Counted from the first letter of the stretch, positions 1 to 5,950 are shown. The stretch is 6,730 bases of DNA from an uncultured Lachnospiraceae bacterium (GCA_910585655.1 CAJUFW010000182.1:1-6730); one strand, 5' to 3'. Numbers and translations are program-made. Notes: a model not told the origin generated them from the sequence alone.

Positions 1-448
1 GCTCTAACAGCTCTGGATCGTCTACCATATCGCACTTGTTCATGAATACAACGATATAAGGAACACCTACCTGACGAGACAGAAGGATATGCTCCTTGGT
101 CTGAGCCATAACACCGTCAGTAGCAGCTACTACCAGAATAGCGCCGTCCATCTGAGCAGCACCAGTGATCATGTTCTTAACGTAGTCAGCATGTCCTGGG
201 CAGTCAACGTGTGCATAGTGTCTCTTTTCAGTCTCGTACTCTACGTGAGCAGTAGAAATGGTGATACCTCTTTCTCTCTCCTCCGGAGCCTTGTCGATCA
301 TATCGAAGGCTACAGCCTCGCCAGTACCAAGTCTGGTATTTAAAGTCTTGGTAATAGCAGCGGTCAGAGTAGTTTTACCATGGTCAACGTGGCCGATGGT
401 ACCAATATTACAATGTGGTTTTGTTCTTTCGAACTTAGCTTTTGCCAT
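1..448 (-). CDS. tuf: Elongation factor Tu, N-terminal part (runs off window)
   Basis: EF-Tu is the GTPase that carries aminoacyl-tRNA to the ribosomal A site. The 149 complete codons cover most of the GTP-binding domain. The P-loop GHVDHGKT is at residues 19-26, RGITIS at 60-65 (switch I), DCPGH at 82-86 (switch II) and NKCD at 137-140 (guanine specificity). The start is the ATG at 446-448. It has AGGAGG at 459-464, 10 nt upstream, and gives the family N-terminus MAKAKFERTKPH. The gene is cut by the left window edge; full-length EF-Tu is near 395-400 residues, so about 60% is missing. It is the last gene of the str operon, 199 bp after fusA, and has its own promoter in that gap. Nothing in the visible part looks damaged. 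Identity is certain; only the missing part is unknown. Confidence 0.98.
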   Translation of the reverse strand, partial: MAKAKFERTKPHCNIGTIGHVDHGKTTLTAAITKTLNTRLGTGEAVAFDMIDKAPEERERGITISTAHVEYETEKRHYAHVDCPGHADYVKNMITGAAQMDGAILVVAATDGVMAQTKEHILLSRQVGVPYIVVFMNKCDMVDDPELLE

Positions 449-531
449 TTTTAATGTTCCTCCTTTAAATTTGGATCATGTTCTGTTCTATTTTGGTATC
501 TTTCCTGACGAAAAACACCTGACATGCTCTC

Positions 532-560
532 ATTATATTTCATCTATGAAATATTTTCAA
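532..560 (-). promoter_or_regulatory. Sigma-A promoter for tuf
   Basis: On the minus strand, TTGAAA (555-560) and TATAAT (532-537) are separated by exactly 17 bp. The -10 matches consensus fully and the -35 matches at five of six positions. Transcription would start near 525, giving a leader of about 75 nt to the tuf ATG. This would let EF-Tu, needed in large excess over EF-G, be made above the level of read-through from rpsL. The promoter is inferred from sequence only. Confidence 0.75.
535..554. repeat. Palindrome in the tuf promoter spacer
   Basis: ATATTTCA and TGAAATAT form 8-bp perfect arms around a 4-base centre. The palindrome fills the -10/-35 spacer and overlaps the -10 box. That is the position of an operator for a dimeric repressor, but it could also be an AT-rich coincidence. 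No regulator is identifiable from the sequence. Confidence 0.4.
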
Positions 561-599
561 GCAGAATTTAACAATTCCAACGATTTTGTATTATTTTAC

Positions 600-656
600 C
601 TACGCAAATTTACTTTGCATAAGTGAATTTACTTTGCCTAAGCAAATTTACTTTGC
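600..656. repeat. Three tandem 19-bp units at the end of fusA
   Basis: The 12-mer AATTTACTTTGC recurs at 607-618, 626-637 and 645-656, an exact period of 19 bp. Units 600-618 and 638-656 differ at one base; the middle unit differs from the third at three. The third unit contains the last two sense codons and stop of fusA (GCA AAG TAA on the coding strand), so the gene end appears to have been duplicated into the spacer. The outer units can also pair GCAAA with TTTGC as small hairpins. No T-tract follows, so it is not an evident terminator. Confidence 0.8.
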
Positions 657-2765
657 TTTTGCAGCAAGCACCTTTTCCTGTACAGATTTTGGAACCTGCT
701 CGTACTTCTCAAAGAACATCGAGTAGTTTCCACGTCCCTGTGTCTTACTACGCAGGTCGGTAGAATAACCGAACATCTCAGCAAGCGGTACATAACCACG
801 TACTATCTTGCCACCGCCGATATCGTCCATACCTTCGATACGACCACGACGGGAGTTGATATCGCCGATAACGTCGCCCATATATTCTTCCGGCATGGTC
901 ACTTCTACCTTCATAATCGGCTCTAACAGAACCGGATTACCTTTTTTCATGGCTTCTTTAAATGCCATAGAGCCTGCAATGTGAAACGCCATTTCACTAG
1001 AGTCTACCTCATGGTAAGACCCATCGTATACGTTTGCACGAACACCAAGTACCGGGAATCCTCCAAGGATACCAGCTTTGGTAGCTTCTTCGATACCTTC
1101 TCCGACTGCTGGGATATATTCCTTTGGAATCGCACCGCCGACAACGGTAGACTCGAATTTGAATATTTCCTCTCCATTCGGATCCATTGGCTCAAATTTA
1201 ACCTTACAATGCCCATACTGTCCACGTCCACCGGACTGTCTTGCATACTTGCTGTCAATATCGACTGCCTTTGTAAAGGTCTCCTTATATGCAACCTGAG
1301 GAGCGCCGACATTGGCTTCTACCTTAAATTCACGCAGCAGACGGTCTACAATAATCTCCAAATGCAGCTCGCCCATACCTGCGATGATAGTCTGTCCGGT
1401 TTCCTGATTGGTGTGTGCGCGGAAAGTCGGATCTTCTTCTGCCAGCTTTGCCAGCGCTTCGCCCATCTTTCCTTGCCCAGCTTTGGTCTTTGGCTCGATA
1501 GCCAGCTCGATAACCGGCTCCGGGAACTCCATAGACTCCAAAATAACCGGATGCTGTTCGTCACAGATGGTATCACCGGTAGTTGTCAGCTTAAATCCGA
1601 CAGCCGCAGCGATATCACCGGAATATACTTTATCCAGCTCGGCACGCTTATTCGCATGCATCTGCAAAATACGTCCGACACGCTCTTTTTTATTCTTCGT
1701 CGCATTCAATACATAAGAACCGGAGTTTATTGTACCGGAATACACACGGAAGAACGCCAGCTTTCCTACAAACGGATCTGCCATAATCTTAAATGCCAAC
1801 GCAGAAAACGGCTCTTCGTCAGAAGAATGTCTTACTACTTCGTTTCCGTCCTCATCTACACCCTGGATAGCCGGAATGTCGATTGGAGCCGGCATAAAAT
1901 CAATAACTGCATCTAAGAGCTTCTGTACTCCTTTATTCCGATAAGCCGTACCACAACATACCGGGATAGCAGCACATTCACAGGTTCCCTTCCGCAGAGC
2001 AGCTTTTAACTCCTCTACAGTCGGTTCTTCACCCTCTAAATACTTTAACATCAAATCATCGTCTAACTCGCAGATTTTCTCTACCAACTCGGTATGATAC
2101 TCGTCCGCCTGATCCTTCATATCGTCCGGAATCGGCACGATAGAGATGTCCTCGCCCTTTTCATCGTTGTAAATGTAGGCTTCCATCTCAAACAGATCAA
2201 TGATTCCTTTAAATTCGTCTTCCTTGCCGATCGGCAATTGGAGACAGATTGCATTTTTTCCAAGTCTGGTTCTAATCTGATCTACAGCGCCATAAAAATT
2301 AGCGCCCAGTATATCCATCTTATTGATAAATGCCATTCTTGGTACATTGTAGGTGTCAGCCTGACGCCATACATTTTCAGACTGAGGCTCAACGCCGCCC
2401 TTCGCACAGAATACGCCCACTGCACCATCCAAAACACGCAGGGAACGCTCTACTTCTACAGTAAAGTCCACATGCCCAGGAGTGTCAATGATATTGATCC
2501 GGTACTCCTCTGCGCCTTCCTTTTCTTTGCAGTGATCCTGTGGAGTCCAGTGGCAGGTCGTAGCCGCAGAAGTAATGGTAATACCTCTTTCCTGCTCCTG
2601 TTCCATCCAGTCCATGGTAGCAGTACCTTCGTGAGTATCACCGATTTTATAATTTACACCAGTGTAGTATAAGATACGCTCGGTCAGAGTGGTCTTACCT
2701 GCATCGATATGCGCCATGATACCGATGTTCCTGGTTCTCTCTAACGGATATTCTCTTCCAGCCAA
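648..2765 (-). CDS. fusA: Elongation factor G (translocase)
   Basis: EF-G hydrolyses GTP to move tRNAs and mRNA through the ribosome and, with ribosome recycling factor, splits post-termination ribosomes. The protein has 705 residues, the usual bacterial length. Visible motifs are the P-loop AHIDAGKT (18-25), RGITI (60-64), DTPGH (94-98) and NKMD (148-151). The domain IV tip loop ARQSGGRGQYGH (508-519) reaches the decoding centre, and domain V ends the protein. The start is TTG at 2763-2765, chosen because AGGAGGAG sits 5 nt upstream and the product begins with the family sequence MAGREYPLERTRNIGIMAH; the next Met (residue 17) would cut into the GTPase domain. It lies 130 bp after rpsG and 199 bp before tuf. 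The last codons lie in a tandem repeat. No truncation or frameshift is seen. Confidence 0.98.
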   Translation of the reverse strand: MAGREYPLERTRNIGIMAHIDAGKTTLTERILYYTGVNYKIGDTHEGTATMDWMEQEQERGITITSAATTCHWTPQDHCKEKEGAEEYRINIIDTPGHVDFTVEVERSLRVLDGAVGVFCAKGGVEPQSENVWRQADTYNVPRMAFINKMDILGANFYGAVDQIRTRLGKNAICLQLPIGKEDEFKGIIDLFEMEAYIYNDEKGEDISIVPIPDDMKDQADEYHTELVEKICELDDDLMLKYLEGEEPTVEELKAALRKGTCECAAIPVCCGTAYRNKGVQKLLDAVIDFMPAPIDIPAIQGVDEDGNEVVRHSSDEEPFSALAFKIMADPFVGKLAFFRVYSGTINSGSYVLNATKNKKERVGRILQMHANKRAELDKVYSGDIAAAVGFKLTTTGDTICDEQHPVILESMEFPEPVIELAIEPKTKAGQGKMGEALAKLAEEDPTFRAHTNQETGQTIIAGMGELHLEIIVDRLLREFKVEANVGAPQVAYKETFTKAVDIDSKYARQSGGRGQYGHCKVKFEPMDPNGEEIFKFESTVVGGAIPKEYIPAVGEGIEEATKAGILGGFPVLGVRANVYDGSYHEVDSSEMAFHIAGSMAFKEAMKKGNPVLLEPIMKVEVTMPEEYMGDVIGDINSRRGRIEGMDDIGGGKIVRGYVPLAEMFGYSTDLRSKTQGRGNYSMFFEKYEQVPKSVQEKVLAAKAK

Positions 2766-2778
2766 GGTTACTCCTCCT
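2763..2778 (-). promoter_or_regulatory. Ribosome binding site and TTG start of fusA
   Basis: AGGAGGAG at 2771-2778 lies 5 nt before a TTG initiation codon (2763-2765). The very strong Shine-Dalgarno offsets the weak start codon. This site decides the start, because no ATG lies between it and the conserved N-terminus. Confidence 0.85.
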
Positions 2779-2895
2779 ATTTTAGTTCCGCAAAATTCCT
2801 CCCATGAGACTTCTTAAAGCTTAAATTCCGACCGCTAAAAAGATGCGTCCGTCATTCCAGCTGCCTCCTGTCCGGAGTTTTGCTGTCTTTTCCTA

Positions 2896-3366
2896 TTACC
2901 AACGATAGTGAGCAAATGCTTTATTTGCCTCAGCCATCTTGTGCATGTCTTCTTTCTTCTTCACAGACGCGCCTGTATTGTTGATCGCATCCATGATTTC
3001 ATTTGCCAGACGTTCCTCCTGGGTCTTCTCCCCTCTCTTACGAGAGTAAATAGTAATCCAGCGGAGCGCCAACGCCTGCCTTCTTTCCGGTCTTACTTCA
3101 ATCGGCACCTGATAGGTAGCGCCGCCGAGACGTCTTGCCTTTACCTCCAGGACAGGCATAATGTTGTTCATTGCTTCCTCAAATGCCTCTACTGCGTCCT
3201 TACCGGTCTTTTCGGCAACTCTCTCAAACGCACCGTATACGATTTTTTCCGCAACACCCTTCTTACCATCCAGCATGATGTTGTTGATCAGCTTGGTAAC
3301 AAGCTTGCTGTTATAAACCGGATCCGGCAGCACATCTCTCTTTTGAATATGTCCCTTACGTGGCAC
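2896..3366 (-). CDS. rpsG: 30S ribosomal protein S7
   Basis: S7 nucleates assembly of the 30S head by binding the 3' major domain of 16S rRNA and lines the tRNA exit site. The product has 156 residues, the normal Firmicutes length. It begins MPRKGHIQKRDVLPDP, contains the conserved ARRLGGATYQVP segment near residues 98-109 followed by VRPERRQALALRW, and ends AFAHYRW. The start is GTG at 3364-3366 with AAGGAGG at 3375-3381, 8 nt upstream; the resulting N-terminus matches the family exactly. It sits second in the str operon, 172 bp after rpsL and 130 bp before fusA. In E. coli S7 represses its own operon by binding the rpsL-rpsG spacer. Whether that happens here cannot be told from sequence, although the spacer does have complementary ends. 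Confidence 0.98.
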   Translation of the reverse strand: MPRKGHIQKRDVLPDPVYNSKLVTKLINNIMLDGKKGVAEKIVYGAFERVAEKTGKDAVEAFEEAMNNIMPVLEVKARRLGGATYQVPIEVRPERRQALALRWITIYSRKRGEKTQEERLANEIMDAINNTGASVKKKEDMHKMAEANKAFAHYRW

Positions 3367-3381
3367 GGTTCTTCCCTCCTT
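3364..3381 (-). promoter_or_regulatory. Ribosome binding site and GTG start of rpsG
   Basis: AAGGAGG (3375-3381) precedes the GTG start (3364-3366) by 8 nt. The site fixes the start, since there is no upstream ATG and the product then begins with the conserved MPRKGH. Confidence 0.85.
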
Positions 3382-3402
3382 GAACAGAATACTGATAGCA
3401 GG

Positions 3403-3508
3403 ATTCTAAGGTACTCACAACCATACAAAGCTGTGTTCGTGTTCCGTTTAACTCTACACGTCTATTTTTAACAGGTAAAAATTAATCCGGCACTTTTAAT
3501 CTTAGAAT
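3403..3508 (-). repeat. Complementary 8-mers bracketing the rpsL-rpsG spacer
   Basis: ATTCTAAG (3403-3410) and CTTAGAAT (3501-3508) are exact reverse complements 90 bases apart. In the mRNA they could close a long-range stem that loops out most of the 172-nt spacer. This may be chance in AT-rich DNA or a regulatory fold. No sequence match to the E. coli S7 site is claimed. Confidence 0.3.
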
Positions 3509-3538
3509 ACTCTCCATATCGTTACATTCGCTTATTTT

Positions 3539-3958
3539 TTATTTTGCGTCCTTCGGTCTCTTTGCGCCGTACTTAGAACGGGCCTGCCTTCTCTTGGCAA
3601 CGCCTGCGGTATCAAGAGTACCTCTAACGATATGATATCTGGTACCTGGAAGGTCCTTTACTCTGCCGCCACGGATCAGGACAACGCTATGCTCCTGAAG
3701 GTTGTGACCTTCACCCGGAATATAGCTCGTCACTTCGATACCATTGGAAAGACGTACTCTGGCAATCTTTCTTAAAGCGGAGTTCGGCTTCTTCGGAGTA
3801 GCAGTTCTTACCGCGGTACAAACGCCTCTCTTCTGTGGAGAGGAAATGTCAGTCGCACGCTTATGCAGAGAGTTAAAGCCCTTCTGCAACGCAGGTGCCG
3901 TTGACTTCTTTTCTACCGTTTGTCTGCCCTTTCTCACTAGCTGATTAAAAGTTGGCAT
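3539..3958 (-). CDS. rpsL: 30S ribosomal protein S12
   Basis: S12 sits at the decoding centre and controls accuracy of tRNA selection. The product has 139 residues against about 124 in E. coli. The extra length is largely an insertion at about residues 25-40 before PQKRGVCT, typical of clostridial S12. Conserved blocks are TPKKPNSALRK (54-64), GEGHNLQEHS (82-91) and RGGRVKDLPGTRYH (96-109). The residues equivalent to E. coli Lys42 and Lys87 are Lys56 and Lys101, both unchanged, so the common streptomycin-resistance substitutions are absent. Asp102 corresponds to the Asp that is methylthiolated in E. coli. The start is ATG 3956-3958 with AGGAGGTG at 3966-3973. It is the first gene of the str operon, under the promoter about 70 bp upstream. 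Confidence 0.98.
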   Translation of the reverse strand: MPTFNQLVRKGRQTVEKKSTAPALQKGFNSLHKRATDISSPQKRGVCTAVRTATPKKPNSALRKIARVRLSNGIEVTSYIPGEGHNLQEHSVVLIRGGRVKDLPGTRYHIVRGTLDTAGVAKRRQARSKYGAKRPKDAK

Positions 3959-4026
3959 TAATTTTCACCTCCTGTCATTCATTTTCCTTTTGCAGCAAAA
4001 ACACATCGTTTTTGACATGCCATATC

Positions 4027-4055
4027 AGTGTAGCACTTATTCCTTCTTCTGTCAA
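4027..4055 (-). promoter_or_regulatory. Sigma-A promoter of the str operon
   Basis: TTGACA (4050-4055, perfect -35) and TACACT (4027-4032) on the minus strand are separated by 17 bp. Transcription would start near 4020, giving a leader of about 62 nt before the rpsL ATG. This is the best promoter for rpsL-rpsG-fusA, with read-through to tuf likely because no terminator is seen between the genes. Confidence 0.8.
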
Positions 4056-4270
4056 GAATTTTACACCATTTTTTACAAATTTATACGCCCGTCCTTCATC
4101 ATTCTTTTGATTCCTGCTGTGACACTGTTCCAAGAAGAGGCAGAAAACTACATAATTGGATTTTTATTTTTTGTTATGGCTACTATCAAGAGTGAATGAT
4201 TTGGAACCAATCGAAACAGGCAAGCCTTACCATCTACAGAAATAGATAACCTGGCAACCGACAAGTTCTG
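4056..4270. other. Intergenic DNA upstream of the str promoter, no gene seen
   Basis: This is AT-rich DNA between the flagellin terminator and the str promoter; the whole rpsL-flagellin gap is 405 bp. No frame here has a recognisable product or a ribosome site. The only structure noticed is a short hairpin, ATCTA (4232-4236) with TAGAT (4243-4247), inside a segment rich in GCC/GGC pairs (4224-4255). It is not assignable to a known RNA family by eye. Confidence 0.5.
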
Positions 4271-4316
4271 TCAAATCAAATAAGGAGCCTCCTTTCCGGA
4301 AGCTCCCCATTTTTTG
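4271..4316 (-). terminator. Intrinsic terminator after flagellin
   Basis: GGAGC (4284-4288) and GCTCC (4302-4306) pair, continuing through one mismatch into TCC/GGA around a 5-base loop. On the minus strand the stem is followed by TTATTTGATTT and preceded by an A-run, and it lies about 60 bp after the flagellin stop. On the plus strand the stem is followed by a run of six T, so it could work in both directions. It would insulate the str operon from flagellin transcripts. Confidence 0.75.
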
Positions 4317-4363
4317 TATGTGTTGTGTCTTAGAATAACCCTGTCCCTTTTCAGACAAATTGC

Positions 4364-5272
4364 TTACTGAAGAAGCGCCAGAACACCCTGTGTCTGCTGA
4401 TTTGCCTGAGCCAGCATAGACTGCGCTGCCTGCTGAAGGATAGTGTCCTTGCTGTAATCTACCATCTGCTCTGCCATATCTACGTCACGGATACGGGATT
4501 CTGCTGCCTGCAGATTTTCAGCGGTATTATCTGTATTAGCAATGGTATGTTCCAAACGATTCTGAATAGCACCCAATTTAGAACGTTCATCAGAAACATA
4601 CTTTAATGCTTCATCTAAAATGTCCAAATCTGCTGCTATAGAAGCTGCTATGTCAGCGTCTTCAAAACCTGTTGCATCGTCAATTGTAAGCATAAATAAT
4701 GCAGATACTGTTCCGGTTTCCCCGCCAATTACATCAGTAGTCATAGCATTCAAGCTAAATTTAATTACTTGATCTCCATCGTCTAATACATCTGTACTAC
4801 TGTTATTAGCGCCAACCTGAAGAGTCAGCTTTCCACGTTCTCCATCCTCGCTATAATCTCCATTTAATAGCTTCATCGTGTTAAATTCTGTGCTTTGTGC
4901 AATACGATCAATTTCCTCTGACAACTGCTTAATTTCCGATTGAATTGCCATTCTATCTTCTGCTACGTTTGTATCATTTGCAGCCTGAACCGTCAGTTCT
5001 CTCATTCTCTGTACCACAGAATGGAGTTCGTTCATAGCACCTTCTGCCGTCTGAATCATGGAAATACCATCCTGCGCATTAGTAGAAGCCTGATTCAAAC
5101 CACGAATCTGCCCACGCATTTTTTCGGAAATGGAAAGTCCTGCTGCGTCATCGCCCGCACGGTTAATCCGATACCCGGAAGAAAGCTTTTCTGTAGATTT
5201 TTGCAGATTACCATTCGTAATCCCTAACTGTCTGTTTGTGTTTGCCGCTGGCATGTTGTGTTGAATAATCAT
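4364..5272 (-). CDS. fliC: Flagellin (flagellar filament subunit)
   Basis: Flagellin is exported unfolded through the flagellar type III apparatus and polymerises into the filament. The product has 302 residues. A conserved N-terminal D0/D1 region spans residues 1 to about 140 (MIIQHNM, KLSSGYRINRAGDDAAGLSI at 29-48). A short acidic central domain covers about 141-215. The C-terminal D1/D0 helices (ANTDNTAENLQAAESRIRD to VLALLQ) run from about 220 to 302. The segment QRMRELTVQAAN (88-99) with Glu113 resembles the TLR5-recognised region of enterobacterial flagellin, so immune recognition is plausible. The start is ATG 5270-5272 with GGAGGT 6 nt upstream. There is no signal peptide, as expected. 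It lies downstream of csrA and ends at a terminator. No sigma-28 promoter was found in its own leader, so transcription from csrA is likely. Also called hag in Firmicutes. Confidence 0.97.
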   Translation of the reverse strand: MIIQHNMPAANTNRQLGITNGNLQKSTEKLSSGYRINRAGDDAAGLSISEKMRGQIRGLNQASTNAQDGISMIQTAEGAMNELHSVVQRMRELTVQAANDTNVAEDRMAIQSEIKQLSEEIDRIAQSTEFNTMKLLNGDYSEDGERGKLTLQVGANNSSTDVLDDGDQVIKFSLNAMTTDVIGGETGTVSALFMLTIDDATGFEDADIAASIAADLDILDEALKYVSDERSKLGAIQNRLEHTIANTDNTAENLQAAESRIRDVDMAEQMVDYSKDTILQQAAQSMLAQANQQTQGVLALLQ

Positions 5273-5545
5273 AATCTTACCTCCATGTGTTTAAATTGTT
5301 CAGGAATCCGTTCCTGCTTTCTTGTCTTTGCCCTTTCTTCCTTTTATAAGGAGTCCAGGACACGCTTCTTTATAATAAGCACTACCTCATCCCTGCATAC
5401 CCCGTACCGATATGCCCTCCGGTCTGGAAACTCCTGCTTTGTAAGCGGCTTTCCTAATATCTCCGTACAGATATTGACAGGCGGATATTGTACTGCATAT
5501 TACCAACTACTATTACAACTTCGTATTGCTCTTACTTTGCAAACG
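5273..5545 (-). other. Long csrA-flagellin leader, no gene
   Basis: This 273-nt untranslated stretch separates csrA from flagellin. It contains about ten GGA trinucleotides on the transcribed-sense strand, many in AGGA or CGGA contexts. A 6-bp stem around 5396-5414 (CATATC with GGTATG, one G-T pair) is also visible. There is no T-tract-bearing hairpin, so read-through from csrA to flagellin is expected, and no convincing promoter was found. Confidence 0.5.
5279..5316 (-). promoter_or_regulatory. Probable CsrA binding sites over the flagellin start
   Basis: In the mRNA, CAGGAA-CGGA-TTCCTG (5301-5316) is a perfect 6-bp hairpin with GGA in the tetraloop, the classic high-affinity CsrA site. About 22 nt downstream the flagellin Shine-Dalgarno, AUGGAGGU (GGAGGU at 5279-5284), holds a second GGA. 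This matches the known two-site arrangement in the B. subtilis hag leader, where CsrA bound at the upstream hairpin bridges to the ribosome site and blocks translation. The role here is inferred from that precedent and from csrA being adjacent. Confidence 0.7.
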
Positions 5546-5836
5546 CTATACAGCCGATATTTCCTGCTGTTTTTGTTCCCGACGTTTTTGTTCTGCTTGC
5601 TGTCTCTGTCTCTTCTGCTGCCGTTGAAAGCTTTTTAGCCGTTCCTTTGGAATCTCTGGCTCTACATAGTAGCTTCCCTCTTCCGACTGCTCTAGTACCT
5701 TTCCGCGAACAATGTTGTAGCTTCTCGGCGCATCGATCATGACTCTGGCGTTGTTAGCCGTACCGCCTGCAAAAATCACCCGGATATCCTCTCCAATGAC
5801 AAAGTATTCTCCCGGCTTTACCGTAAGGTTCAGCAT
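5546..5836 (-). CDS. csrA: Carbon storage regulator CsrA with basic C-terminal extension
   Basis: CsrA is a small dimeric RNA-binding protein that blocks ribosome access at GGA motifs; in flagellated Firmicutes its main target is flagellin mRNA, with FliW as antagonist. The 96-residue product begins MLNLTVKPGEYFVIGEDIRV, and residues 31-44 (RVMIDAPRSYNIVR) align with the E. coli VRIGVNAPKEVSVHR segment. The RNA-contacting Leu4 and Arg44 are kept, while the Arg6-Arg7 of E. coli are Val-Lys here. Residues about 64-92 form an extra Gln/Lys/Arg-rich, probably helical tail; typical CsrA has 60-75 residues. The start is ATG 5834-5836 with AAGGAGG at 5843-5849. A longer frame from 5905 would add 23 residues encoded across an inverted repeat and is rejected. 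fliW is not in the window. Transcription probably depends on the invertible promoter upstream. Confidence 0.9.
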   Translation of the reverse strand: MLNLTVKPGEYFVIGEDIRVIFAGGTANNARVMIDAPRSYNIVRGKVLEQSEEGSYYVEPEIPKERLKSFQRQQKRQRQQAEQKRREQKQQEISAV

Positions 5837-5837
5837 G

Positions 5838-5855
5838 AAAAGCCTCCTTCCTTTT
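5838..5855 (-). promoter_or_regulatory. csrA ribosome site in a small hairpin loop
   Basis: On the mRNA, AAAAG (5851-5855) can pair with CTTTT (5838-5842), placing GAAGGAGG, which holds the Shine-Dalgarno and GGA motifs, in the loop. This would suit CsrA autoregulation, but the stem is weak (five pairs, four of them A-U). Confidence 0.35.
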
Positions 5856-5867
5856 ACAAAAGTTGTC

Positions 5868-5895
5868 ATGCAACACTTTTTATAAAATGTTGCAT
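5868..5895 (+). repeat. Left inverted repeat of the switch (28 bp)
   Basis: It reads ATGCAACACTT, core TTTATA, AAATGTTGCAT. The outer 11-bp arms are reverse complements with one mismatch, and the 6-bp core is asymmetric. This 11-6-11 layout is that of tyrosine-recombinase (Xer-like) crossover sites. It matches the reverse complement of 6169-6196 at all 28 bases. It ends 31 bp before the csrA start. Confidence 0.85.
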
Positions 5896-5950
5896 TCATC
5901 CGCAAAAGCGCATAAAATAAGGATTTTTTAAAGTCCTGCTTCTTAAATTC

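Noticed and set aside
89..626. Plus-strand frames of 84 and 122 codons over tuf and the fusA-tuf gap
   Set aside because: They lie opposite the conserved EF-Tu start and its promoter; no ribosome site and no recognisable domain.
981..1916. 311-codon plus-strand open frame opposite fusA
   Set aside because: It is antisense to the fully conserved EF-G gene, with no ribosome site or family resemblance; long antisense frames are expected opposite biased coding sequence.
2766..2895. Short CTCC/GGAG hairpin between rpsG and fusA as a terminator
   Set aside because: Only four base pairs and no T-tract; the genes are a conserved operon.
3990..4199. 69-codon plus-strand frame over the rpsL promoter
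   Set aside because: No Shine-Dalgarno, low-complexity hydrophobic translation of AT-rich DNA, and overlap with the best str promoter.
4250..4260. GGCAACC motif suggesting a SAM or other riboswitch
   Set aside because: Only this short motif fits; the surrounding helices and conserved loops of known riboswitch classes are not present, and no gene follows on that strand.
5369..5372. TAAA on the minus strand as a sigma-28 -35 for flagellin
   Set aside because: Fifteen bases downstream the sequence is CTCCTTAT, which does not match the -10 GCCGATAT.
5553..5560. A second GCCGATAT on the plus strand inside csrA
   Set aside because: The required TAAA is absent 14-16 bp upstream, and the bases are csrA codons.
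5837..5905. N-terminal extension of csrA by 23 residues
   Set aside because: The extension would be read from the inverted repeat, has no CsrA counterpart, and skips the perfect ribosome site before MLNLTV.
5920..5937. Weak AGGA/TCCT hairpin inside the switch as a minus-strand terminator before csrA
   Set aside because: The stem has only four pairs plus a mismatch and an A-T extension; too weak to call.
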